Shown here piece by piece: positions 1 through 5,859 of a stretch of DNA of 12,731 nt. Both the position numbers and the translations under genes were made by a program. The stretch's first letter is position 1; the number at the start of each line of letters is the position of its first letter. Source of the stretch: an uncultured Eisenbergiella sp. (GTDB lineage: Bacteria > Bacillota > Clostridia > Lachnospirales > Lachnospiraceae); assembly GCA_948960675.1 (NCBI GenBank), contig CARDPF010000065.1, positions 1 to 12,731 of the forward strand, written 5' to 3'. Under the pieces are notes generated by a model. The model was not told the origin of the DNA. It saw only the letters and a program-made list of their open reading frames with translations, and searched no databases.

Positions 1-56
1 AGGGGTTGCCGTGGCTTCACAGATCCTATGTATCTCCACCACTCTGAATAAGAGAG
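1..56 (-). ncRNA. SAM-I (S-box) riboswitch, 5' part, cut by window edge
   Basis: Read on the minus strand, the segment carries the S-box signature in order: CTTATTCAGAGTGGTGGAG (P1 5' side and start of P2), then TGTGAAGCCACGGCAACC, which closely follows the conserved GAUGAARCCCGGCAACC core. These motifs bind S-adenosylmethionine in the SAM-I family. The rest (P3, P4, 3' side of P1 and the expression platform) lies beyond base 1. The controlled gene is therefore outside the window and should belong to methionine/SAM metabolism or transport. A near-consensus promoter sits about 30 bp upstream, so this is its own transcription unit directly downstream of murA. Confidence 0.87.
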
Positions 57-91
57 TAACAATATTGAATTTTCTTATCAACCACGCCATC

Positions 92-120
92 ACTATACAC
101 CAGACAGCAATGTTTGTCAA
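92..120 (-). promoter_or_regulatory. Sigma-A promoter of the SAM-riboswitch transcript
   Basis: On the minus strand TTGACA (120-115) and TATAGT (97-92) are separated by exactly 17 bp. The start of transcription should lie near 85, giving about 30 nt before the riboswitch P1. The -35 box is only about 6 bp past the murA stop codon and no terminator is visible between them, so murA transcripts may read through into the riboswitch. Confidence 0.82.
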
Positions 121-126
121 GAACAA

Positions 127-1416
127 TTAGCTTATTTTGAGTTTAAACTTCTGCAGTTCCCTCTCGGAATCCACCTTGGCAATCTGCGCCCCCAATTTCT
201 GGAGTTTTAAATGGAAATCCTCATAGCCCCGCTCAATATAGCGGATATCATCCACGCTGGAAAACCCTTCCGCCGCAAGCGCCGCAATCACAAGGGCCGC
301 TCCGGCACGCAAATCCGGGGCGTTGATGCTGGCCCCCGTATAGCGGGAGATGCCGTCGATAATGGCCGTGTTGCCTTCCACCCGGATGCTCGCACCCATA
401 CGAACCAGCGCTTCCACATAGCGGAAACGGTTCTCAAAAACACTCTCTGTCACGATACTGGTACCCTGCGCCAATCCAAGTGTCACCACAATCTGCGGCT
501 GCATGTCCGTGGGAAAACCGGGATAAAAAAACGTCTTGACATGCGTATGGTGCAGCGGCCCCGCCACCACACGCACGATATCGTCCGCCTCCTGTACCCT
601 GCAGCCGATTTCCGTCAACTTCGCGCTGACGGACTCCAAATGCTTGGGAATCACGTTTTTGACCGTAATATCCCCGCCGGTGGCAGCCGCCGCAAACATA
701 TAAGTTCCCGCTTCGATTTGATCCGGAATGATGGTATACTCCGTCCTGTGCAGCTTTTCCACACCCCTGATACGCACCACATCCGTACCGGCGCCTTTGA
801 TGTTGGCGCCCATACTGTTCAGGAAATTGGCCAGGTCAACCACATGGGGTTCTTTGGCCGCATTCTCAATGATGGTCCTGCCATCCGCCAATACCGCAGC
901 CATCATAATATTGATGGTTGCCCCCACACTGGCCACATCCAAATAGATATGGCTCCCGGCAAGATGCTGTGTTCTGGCCGTAATCATCCCGTGGGCGATG
1001 GTAACTTCCGCGCCCAGCGCCTTAAATCCCTTGATATGCTGGTCGATGGCGCGGCAGCCAATATCACAGCCTCCCGGAAGCACGACGGTCGCTTCCCTGT
1101 ATTTGCCCAAAAGGGCGCCCAAAAAATAATAAGATCCCCTGATCTTTTTGACGGAGTCCCCTTCCACCACAAGGCTGTTGACAAATGCCCCATGGGTTCT
1201 CACCGTATGCCTGTCTAACCGTTCCACCTGCACACCGATGCCCTGCAGGGCCTCCAAAAGGATGTTGGTATCCCTCACATCCGGCATATTGTCTATAAGA
1301 ACCGACTCGTCCGTCATCAAAGAAGCAGCCAGAATGGGGAGCGCCGCATTTTTGGCCCCTCCGATCTCCACTTCCCCAACTAACGGATTCCCGCCGTTGA
1401 TTGCGTATTGTTCCAT
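127..1416 (-). CDS. murA: UDP-N-acetylglucosamine 1-carboxyvinyltransferase
   Basis: This cytoplasmic enzyme transfers enolpyruvate from PEP to UDP-GlcNAc, the first committed step of peptidoglycan synthesis. The N-terminus MEQYAINGG and the following GGAKNAALPI (with the Lys-Asn pair that contacts substrate) are typical. The active-site loop reads LPGGCDIG, so the PEP-attacking residue is Cys (about residue 117), the fosfomycin-sensitive form rather than the Asp variant. Length, about 429 residues, is normal for the family. An in-frame ATG exists at 1422, but an AGAGG Shine-Dalgarno lies only 1 nt before it and 7 nt before the ATG at 1416, so the latter is preferred. It is transcribed from its own promoter at 1583-1611 with a long leader. 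Clostridia often have two MurA paralogs; which one this is cannot be told. Confidence 0.96.
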   Translation of the reverse strand: MEQYAINGGNPLVGEVEIGGAKNAALPILAASLMTDESVLIDNMPDVRDTNILLEALQGIGVQVERLDRHTVRTHGAFVNSLVVEGDSVKKIRGSYYFLGALLGKYREATVVLPGGCDIGCRAIDQHIKGFKALGAEVTIAHGMITARTQHLAGSHIYLDVASVGATINIMMAAVLADGRTIIENAAKEPHVVDLANFLNSMGANIKGAGTDVVRIRGVEKLHRTEYTIIPDQIEAGTYMFAAAATGGDITVKNVIPKHLESVSAKLTEIGCRVQEADDIVRVVAGPLHHTHVKTFFYPGFPTDMQPQIVVTLGLAQGTSIVTESVFENRFRYVEALVRMGASIRVEGNTAIIDGISRYTGASINAPDLRAGAALVIAALAAEGFSSVDDIRYIERGYEDFHLKLQKLGAQIAKVDSERELQKFKLKIS

Positions 1417-1536
1417 ATTCATACCTCTGCATATTATAGGAACTACCTGAAAGCTGCGCTATCTATTATCTTCTATTTTTAAAGGTTTATTCCCGTATCC
1501 GAAAAAGAATTTACACACACTTTACCGTCATAAAGC

Positions 1537-1575
1537 AGATGGCAAATCGAGACGAGCGCCTTCCATTTGCCATCT
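1537..1575 (-). promoter_or_regulatory. 11-bp perfect inverted repeat at the murA transcription start
   Basis: AGATGGCAAAT (1537-1547) and ATTTGCCATCT (1565-1575) are perfect complements separated by 17 bases. The predicted murA start of transcription (about 1576) falls at its edge, so the mRNA would begin with this stem-loop, or the repeat could be a protein operator overlapping +1. The minus-strand sequence after the stem (GCTTTATG) lacks a real U-tract, so a terminator is less likely. Confidence 0.6.
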
Positions 1576-1582
1576 TTGATGG

Positions 1583-1611
1583 ATTATAGTATATTACCCA
1601 ACATTTGTAAA
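1583..1611 (-). promoter_or_regulatory. Sigma-A promoter of murA
   Basis: Minus-strand TTTACA (1611-1606) and TATAAT (1588-1583) with a 17-bp spacer. It lies after the terminator of the M23 operon and about 165 bp upstream of the murA start, so murA has its own transcript with a leader of about 155 nt. The rest of this roughly 300-bp gap holds only the inverted repeat and the terminator. Confidence 0.8.
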
Positions 1612-1664
1612 TAGCAAAATTCACCGAAACACCCGTTTGGCGGCCCCCCCGTATCATGTTCTCA

Positions 1665-1688
1665 CAAAATGCGCAGTTTATGCGCATT
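1665..1688 (-). terminator. Rho-independent terminator of the coiled-coil/flavin reductase/M23 operon
   Basis: On the minus strand an 8-bp perfect stem AATGCGCA / TGCGCATT with a 5-nt loop is followed by TTTTG, 33 nt after the stop codon of the M23 gene. The U-tract is short, so efficiency may be partial. Confidence 0.65.
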
Positions 1689-1721
1689 CCTGACCCTTGA
1701 ATAGTAACGCCCCCTCCTCCT

Positions 1722-3299
1722 TTAATGGAGATAGGAAAGGGGATTGACCGCGCTGCCGTTAATCCGGATTTCAAAATGCAGATGCGGGCCCGTACTGCGC
1801 CCCGTATTTCCGCTCAGGGCAATTTTCTGTCCCTGCCGCACCTTCTGGCCCGCAGAGACCAGCACTTTACTCAAATGCCCGTAACGGGTTTCCCTGCCGT
1901 CCTCATGCCGGATATAAACCACGTACCCATACCCGCTGCCCCAGCCGGCCTTCGTGACCGTGCCGCCGCAGGACGCAACCACCGACGTACCCACCGGGGT
2001 TGCCCAGTCCACGCCCTTGTGGTTGGTGGAAGCCCCCTTTGTGGGTGCGCGCCGTCCGCCATAGCCGGAGGAAAGCCGTCCGCCGGAAATCGGTTTGATA
2101 TAAGTAGGCGGGATTTTGGTTCCCCTTTCCACAATCTTTGGAACCGCCTCCGCCACCACTTCCTCCTTTACAATCTCCTGGGAGACTTCCGCATCGTTGC
2201 GGTAGGTGATCATGGCCGCCGCCTTCCTAAAACCCGCAGACGGCTGCTGGCGGACGACAGAATCGGTGGTATACCAGCCGTCATTGTCCACGTAGACCGT
2301 ATCGGCATCATAGCTGGCCTCGGTATAAATCCGCTCCATATGCACCACGGAAAGCAACGGCTCCGGCACGGTAATGATCAGTTCATCCCCGGCACGGATC
2401 ATGGAATCCTCACTTTCCAATGTGGGATTAATGGCAACCAAATCCGCAATCGACAGCCCTTTTACCTCCGCAATTTCGGAAAGCGTATCGCCGGACTGCA
2501 CCTCGTAAATTTGTTCCTTCTCCTGATCTGCGGTCACTTCCGACACCGCTTCTGCAAGCGGCGTAATCTCACTGTCCATCAAATAGGCGTCCACCACTTC
2601 CACTGTATCCCCAAAAGAAATGTCCACCATCCCGTAATCCAAATCCGCAAAACCGCTCTTTTCCAGATCCGGTTCTACTTCCTCAAACAGTTCCCCAAAA
2701 AACGAATCCACTCCGGCGCCTTCCCCGACAGCATGCTCCCTCCTTACTTCCCCGTCCCTTTTGGTAATGGACGTGGTAAGCACATTGAGTTCCCTGTCCG
2801 GATCGACTACCAGACTCACCTGATACTCCCGGTGCGAATCATACTTGTCAATTGCTTTCTGCAGAAGGGATAATACGTCCTTACTGCTGCCTAAATTCAC
2901 CATATAGTCATTGATTTTTACCGTATAGGCATGACGGAGCGTCTCGATTGTGCTATCTTTAAGCACCGCTTTGATATTTGACAAAAGCTGCTTTTTTCCG
3001 TCCACCTGCCCGAACACCATCTCCTCCCCCTTAACGGAAATGTCCACGGGAATATAAACCATATCGTCACTGGCCGCCGCAATTTCCCTGCGGGCCCGCA
3101 TGACCAATTCATCCACAGAGGCCAAATCCGCGCAGGAACCCACTTCGGTACCGTTTACCGTCACGGTAAAATAGTTGTCACCGGTATGGGTAAATTTCTG
3201 AAACGACGGGGTAAAAAAGAGGGCGCAAAAACAAATCACGCTGGTCGATAGCAGATAGGCAGCCTTCGCCGCCCGCATTATATTTATCTTTTTTCTCAT
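1722..3299 (-). CDS. Membrane-anchored LysM-G5-M23 family metallopeptidase
   Basis: Probable cell-wall endopeptidase acting outside the membrane. An N-terminal signal/anchor segment (residues about 11-32) has no clear signal-peptidase site. A 230-residue region without recognised domain follows, then a LysM peptidoglycan-binding domain (264-311, YEVQSGDTLSEIAE), a G5-like domain (315-395, ending ERGTKIPP) and a C-terminal M23 lysostaphin-type domain (400-525). The zinc and catalytic residues are present: H427 and D431 in NHKGVDWA, H475 in YGHLS, and H506/H508 in GPHLHFE, so it should be active. LysM-G5-M23 proteins of about 450-550 residues are common in Clostridia. Its ATG overlaps the flavin reductase stop by four bases (ATGA) and has no good Shine-Dalgarno, suggesting translational coupling. 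A terminator follows the stop. Its substrate, and whether it acts in growth or sporulation, are not shown. Confidence 0.93.
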   Translation of the reverse strand: MRKKINIMRAAKAAYLLSTSVICFCALFFTPSFQKFTHTGDNYFTVTVNGTEVGSCADLASVDELVMRARREIAAASDDMVYIPVDISVKGEEMVFGQVDGKKQLLSNIKAVLKDSTIETLRHAYTVKINDYMVNLGSSKDVLSLLQKAIDKYDSHREYQVSLVVDPDRELNVLTTSITKRDGEVRREHAVGEGAGVDSFFGELFEEVEPDLEKSGFADLDYGMVDISFGDTVEVVDAYLMDSEITPLAEAVSEVTADQEKEQIYEVQSGDTLSEIAEVKGLSIADLVAINPTLESEDSMIRAGDELIITVPEPLLSVVHMERIYTEASYDADTVYVDNDGWYTTDSVVRQQPSAGFRKAAAMITYRNDAEVSQEIVKEEVVAEAVPKIVERGTKIPPTYIKPISGGRLSSGYGGRRAPTKGASTNHKGVDWATPVGTSVVASCGGTVTKAGWGSGYGYVVYIRHEDGRETRYGHLSKVLVSAGQKVRQGQKIALSGNTGRSTGPHLHFEIRINGSAVNPLSYLH

Positions 3300-3883
3300 T
3301 TTTTCGTTTTCATATGATTTTTCGTTTTCGCTACACTGTATCCAAAAGTTCCGATCGCCTTTCCAAGGTCAAAATACGTACCGTGTGCATAGACAATGGG
3401 ATCCGCCCATTCCAGATGAAAACGGTTTTTGCTGTCCAGATACGCTTCATCCACACTCACCGACACCACCCGCGCCACAAACATGGTATGACTGCCCAGT
3501 GCAAGCGACCGTTCCACCCGGCATTCCAGACAGACCGGGCTTTCCCCGATCAGGGGCGCTTTCACCTCATTTGCCGCAACAGCCGTCAAATGCATACATG
3601 CAAACTTGTCCACGTCCCGTCCGCTCTTTACCCCGCAAAAATCCGTGGCAGACGCCAGTTTTTTTGTGGTAAGGTTCACCACAAATTCCCCCGTCTCCTC
3701 CAGAACTGCATAGGAATACCGCTCCGGACGCACGGAAACGGATATCATGGGCGGATCGCTGCACACCGTGCCCACCCAGGCCGCCGTAAAAACATTGGGA
3801 CGCCCCTGCCTGTCCGCTACGGATACCAATACCGCCGGAACCGGATACAGCATATTGCCGGGACGCCAGTTCACCCGGCCCAT
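3296..3883 (-). CDS. Flavin reductase family protein (flavoredoxin-like, FMN-binding split barrel)
   Basis: The 195-residue protein matches the flavin reductase-like/flavoredoxin family of small cytoplasmic FMN-binding electron carriers. Visible family segments are WRPGNMLYPVPAVLVS at the N-terminus, NVFTAAWVGTVCSDPP (30-45) followed by SVRPERYSY, EFVVNL (66-71), SGRDVDKF (87-94), and LGSHTMFVARV (129-139). Cys41 sits in the conserved CSDPP turn. The physiological partner is unknown. The ATG at 3883 shares one base with the stop of the upstream gene (TGATG), with GGGG about 7 nt upstream; a TTG one codon earlier is less likely. The stop overlaps the start of the M23 gene by four bases. No functional link between a flavin reductase and a cell-wall hydrolase is established, so this may be only co-transcription. 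Confidence 0.92.
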   Translation of the reverse strand: MGRVNWRPGNMLYPVPAVLVSVADRQGRPNVFTAAWVGTVCSDPPMISVSVRPERYSYAVLEETGEFVVNLTTKKLASATDFCGVKSGRDVDKFACMHLTAVAANEVKAPLIGESPVCLECRVERSLALGSHTMFVARVVSVSVDEAYLDSKNRFHLEWADPIVYAHGTYFDLGKAIGTFGYSVAKTKNHMKTKK

Positions 3884-4734
3884 CAAAACAACCCCAAAAG
3901 CCGCGCAGCCATCAGCCCAATATTCACCACTGCCGCCGCCAGCGTAACCATTACCAAAGGACGCAGGCCCCTGTTTTGATATTGCAAAATCTCATACCGC
4001 TCCGTCAATTCCGCATTCTGCGCCTTCATGGCCTCCATCTGTTTTCCGACTTCTTCCACCACCACAGCCTGTACATTCCGGTAAACTTTGACGTTTTCTC
4101 TATGGGTATAATCATCCGACTGTTTGAGCAGTTCCTTTATGGCCTCCATGTGTGCAAGAACCGCCGCTTCAATTTTCTCCACCGTTTCGGCGGATTCCTG
4201 GTTTTTTCTGTAAGAATCGTTCACCTGCGCCACACATTCCTGCACGCAGCTGCGCAAACCGGTCTGGCACTCCTGCGACAGTCTTTGGACGGCATCCTCC
4301 TGTGTCGCCGCAAGTGTTTCCATCCGTATCAGGCCATCCTGCACAATCCGCTTCACGCTCATGGCGCTCTCCTCGGATAACCGGCTGATTCCGGAAGCGG
4401 ACTCCTCCGCCAGCTGCCCGATACGGCCTACCCCTTCCTGAACCGCAAGCGCCAGATTGGATTCCCCCGCTTCGGCGGCCCGGGTGATATTGCTTGTCCC
4501 TGTCTCAATAATCCTGCGCAGGCCTCCCGCACTCTCCGCCGTCACCCGCTGTATTCCGTCCAGACTCTGCTCCGCCAGCTTCTGCATACCCACGGCGCTT
4601 TTGTCCGTATAACGCTGAATCACATCCAACGTCTCGGCGTTACGCATGATCACCTGTCTCATTTCATACAAATATCCGTCATTATCCGTCTGGGTATTCG
4701 TTCCCCTGCGTTTCCTTATTTCGTGCTCGTCCAT
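3883..4734 (-). CDS. Tail-anchored hendecad coiled-coil protein, function unknown
   Basis: I do not recognise a named family. The 283-residue protein has a short polar N-terminus, a very regular helical region of 14 consecutive 11-residue repeats (residues 27-180), a more heptad-like coiled coil (about 181-256) and one C-terminal transmembrane segment (LVMVTLAAAVVNIGLMAARLLG) with almost no tail. There is no signal peptide, so a long cytoplasmic rod anchored by its C-terminus is the natural reading. There are no MCP signalling-tip or HAMP motifs, although the Gln/Glu/Ser-rich helix superficially resembles chemoreceptors. It is first in an operon with the flavin reductase (TGATG junction) and M23 peptidase. 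Start choice: a TTG at 4761 abuts GGAGGAGG with no spacing; the ATG at 4734 has AGGGGCAGGG just upstream and is preferred, though the stronger GGAGGAGG lies about 27 nt away. Confidence 0.88.
   Translation of the reverse strand: MDEHEIRKRRGTNTQTDNDGYLYEMRQVIMRNAETLDVIQRYTDKSAVGMQKLAEQSLDGIQRVTAESAGGLRRIIETGTSNITRAAEAGESNLALAVQEGVGRIGQLAEESASGISRLSEESAMSVKRIVQDGLIRMETLAATQEDAVQRLSQECQTGLRSCVQECVAQVNDSYRKNQESAETVEKIEAAVLAHMEAIKELLKQSDDYTHRENVKVYRNVQAVVVEEVGKQMEAMKAQNAELTERYEILQYQNRGLRPLVMVTLAAAVVNIGLMAARLLGLF
4195..4656 (-). repeat. 14 tandem 11-residue (33-nt) coding repeats
   Basis: The encoded protein divides without gaps into 14 units of 11 residues. Position 2 of each unit is V I M I L I L I I V M V L V, position 5 is mostly L/I/V/A, and position 9 is small (S, G, C or T) in 12 of 14. 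Hydrophobic spacing of 3-4-4 is the hendecad pattern. Typical units are GIQRVTAESAG, RIGQLAEESAS and GISRLSEESAM. The units have diverged at DNA level, so this is an old, selected periodicity rather than a recent tandem expansion. Confidence 0.85.
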
Positions 4735-4801
4735 CCCTGCCCCTATCTGCGCGCCGCGCAACCTCCTCCAAAAGTACCGCTTTGCTTATCCCTATCGTTT
4801 T

Positions 4802-4830
4802 ATTTTAACATTAAAATTTTACGCTTACAA
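4802..4830 (-). promoter_or_regulatory. Promoter of the coiled-coil/flavin reductase/M23 operon
   Basis: Minus-strand TTGTAA (4830-4825) and TAAAAT (4807-4802), 17-bp spacer, in an AT-rich block. Transcription would start near 4795, about 60 nt before the first start codon. It is the only good promoter seen upstream of the three genes. Confidence 0.65.
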
Positions 4831-4959
4831 TACCAAAACATGCTTTCGACGCCGGAACCGGTAATAGTCGTTACTACCCTCAGTGGACAATGTCACTTAG
4901 TTAAGCCACGGGCTTTGGGAGATATGCCAACGGGCGGGGAAGGCGGAGCCTTTTGCAGG

Positions 4960-5147
4960 CCGGGCAAGCCGGTAAAGCCGCGAGGGCGAGAGCCCGGATT
5001 GCGCATACCCGCGGCGGTTGCGGGGCGCTGGGTGCCAGTGGCGCCCGTTTGGCGCCGACCGGAGCGGAGCGTAGACCGCGCCAGCGCGTAGCAACCGGCT
5101 TTCATGCGTGGTGGCGCGCCGACAATGGCGCATGCCAGTTTACTATG
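4960..5147. repeat. GC-rich structured repeat, copy A (divergent)
   Basis: This copy shares two long blocks with copies B and C: about 4960-5010 (GGGCAAGCCGGTAAAGCC and onward to GCGCATACC) and about 5077-5147 (GCGCCAGCGCG through GCCAGTTTACTATG). The centre differs, with about 45 extra bases forming an additional hairpin. AAGCCGGT (4966-4973) and ACCGGCTT (5094-5101) are perfect complements that can close the element; inside lies a GGGC-GAGA-GCCC hairpin (4984-4995) with a GNRA tetraloop. The 50 bp to its left (from about 4911) are also GC-rich and hairpin-prone but lack clear similarity to B and C. Open frames through this sequence are not credible genes. Confidence 0.85.
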
Positions 5148-5380
5148 CCAAAACCGCCTTGGATATTCCAGACGAAGCATTCCCTCCTTTGCCGGTTATA
5201 TGGTGTTCCAAATTACATTTTGTCTGTTTTGCACTAATTTTAAAATGCTTTTTTCATATTTTTATGCGAATTAACCGTGTTTTAACAACACGTTCATACT
5301 TTATTCATAATCGCTTGTTATACTCTATTTATCCTTTAAAGGGATAAACAAACTTGATTGCAGATAATTTTTTCATAATA
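5148..5380. other. AT-rich spacer between repeat copies, no gene
   Basis: The composition drops sharply to AT-rich. Visible are an inverted repeat CGTGTT/AACACG with a 5-nt spacer (about 5275-5291), a plus-strand TATACT that could be a -10 box near 5321 but without a good -35, and a weak hairpin TTTATCC/GGATAAA (about 5326-5346). On the minus strand AAAGGAGGGAATG near 5180 resembles a start site, but the frame runs straight into repeat copy A. No gene is supported. Confidence 0.5.
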
Positions 5381-5405
5381 GCCCAGGTGCCGCAAGGCCC
5401 TGGGC
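5381..5405. other. Strong hairpin with GCAA tetraloop
   Basis: GCCCAGG and CCTGGGC form a 7-bp outer stem; after a single bulged T, GCC/GGC close a GCAA loop, a GNRA tetraloop on the plus strand. It lies 9 bp before repeat copy B. Neither side has a T-tract, so it is not a standard terminator; it could be an RNA domain or part of the repeat insertion. Confidence 0.6.
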
Positions 5406-5413
5406 ACTCCTCA

Positions 5414-5613
5414 TTTACTATGAAAGCCCCGACCGGCAGCCGGGTGTATGGGCAAGCTTGCTTGCACAGACACCCGGATATCGGGCGGGCAAGCCGGTAT
5501 AAGCAAGGAGGGCGGCAGCCCGGATTGCGCATACCGGCGGCAGCTGTGGAGCGCGCCAGCGCGGAGCAGCTGGCTTTCATGCGTAGTGGCGTGCCAGCAA
5601 TGGCGCATGCCAG
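5414..5613. repeat. GC-rich structured repeat, copy B (full length, 200 bp)
   Basis: The unit starts with TTTACTATGAAAGCCCC, and the same 17 bases recur exactly 200 bp later at the start of copy C. It contains ATGAAAGCC (5420-5428) complementary to GGCTTTCAT (5572-5580), the palindrome GCAAGCTTGC, a CCCG/CGGG hairpin, AAGCCGGT (5491-5498), a GGGC-GGCA-GCCC hairpin (5510-5521) and CGCG-CCAG-CGCG. It ends with a second TGGCG...GCCAG segment. The palindromes suggest a foldback DNA or RNA element, not a coding sequence. Confidence 0.9.
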
Positions 5614-5810
5614 TTTACTATGAAAGCCCCGGACGGCGGCTGTGTGAATGGGCAAGCTTGCTTGCACAGACACCCGGATATCGGGCGGGCAAGCCGGTAA
5701 AGCCGCGAGGGCGGCAGCCCGGATTGCGCATACCGGCGGCAGCTGTGGAGCGCGCCAGCGCGTAGCAACCGGCTTTCATGCGTAGTGGCGTGCCAGTTTA
5801 CTATGAAAAC
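5614..5810. repeat. GC-rich structured repeat, copy C (tandem to B, with a 16-bp deletion)
   Basis: It directly follows copy B in the same orientation and is nearly identical over most of its length, including the HindIII-like palindrome GCAAGCTTGC and all stems. It is shorter because B has two GCCAG words 16 bp apart near its end while C retains one, as expected from a slippage deletion; one further base is missing near 5700. AAGCCGGT (5691-5698) pairs perfectly with ACCGGCTT (5768-5775). It ends in TTTACTATGAAAA just before the terminator. Confidence 0.9.
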
Positions 5811-5814
5811 CCTA

Positions 5815-5847
5815 AACGGCATAGCCTGTCAGCTATGCCGTTCTTTT
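5815..5847 (-). terminator. Terminator after the RNHCP gene, possibly bidirectional
   Basis: AACGGCATAGC and GCTATGCCGTT form a perfect 11-bp stem with a 6-nt loop, 18 nt past the stop codon of the minus-strand gene. The plus-strand side is followed by CTTTTAG and the minus-strand side by TTTAGGGTTTT, so either direction could terminate. The minus-strand gene makes that direction the obvious use. Confidence 0.75.
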
Positions 5848-5859
5848 AGCACCGTATTC

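Noticed and set aside
211..1218. A long plus-strand frame opposite murA, and others opposite the M23, PdxA-like and MoxR genes.
   Set aside because: They are antisense shadows of well-identified genes, with His/Arg-rich low-complexity translations and no start signals.
1511..1774. An 87-codon minus-strand frame spanning the end of the M23 gene and the murA leader.
   Set aside because: It crosses the terminator, promoter and inverted repeat and has no recognisable domain.
3883..4734. Methyl-accepting chemotaxis protein.
   Set aside because: The helix is similar in composition, but there is no HAMP domain, no conserved signalling tip, and the single membrane helix is at the C-terminus.
4893..5180. 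A 95-codon minus-strand frame preceded by AAAGGAGGGAATG.
   Set aside because: The ribosome site is only 2 nt from the ATG, and after about 12 codons the frame runs through repeat copy A; similar peptide strings appear in other frames of copies B and C, so it is repeat-driven.
4960..5810. CRISPR array.
   Set aside because: Units are about 200 bp and nearly continuous, with no short repeat/spacer alternation and no cas genes.
5329..5822. Several overlapping frames of 80-114 codons on both strands with recurring peptide strings such as YAQSGLPPS.
   Set aside because: They arise because the GC-rich repeat is free of stops in several frames; the frames shift between copies and lack ribosome sites.
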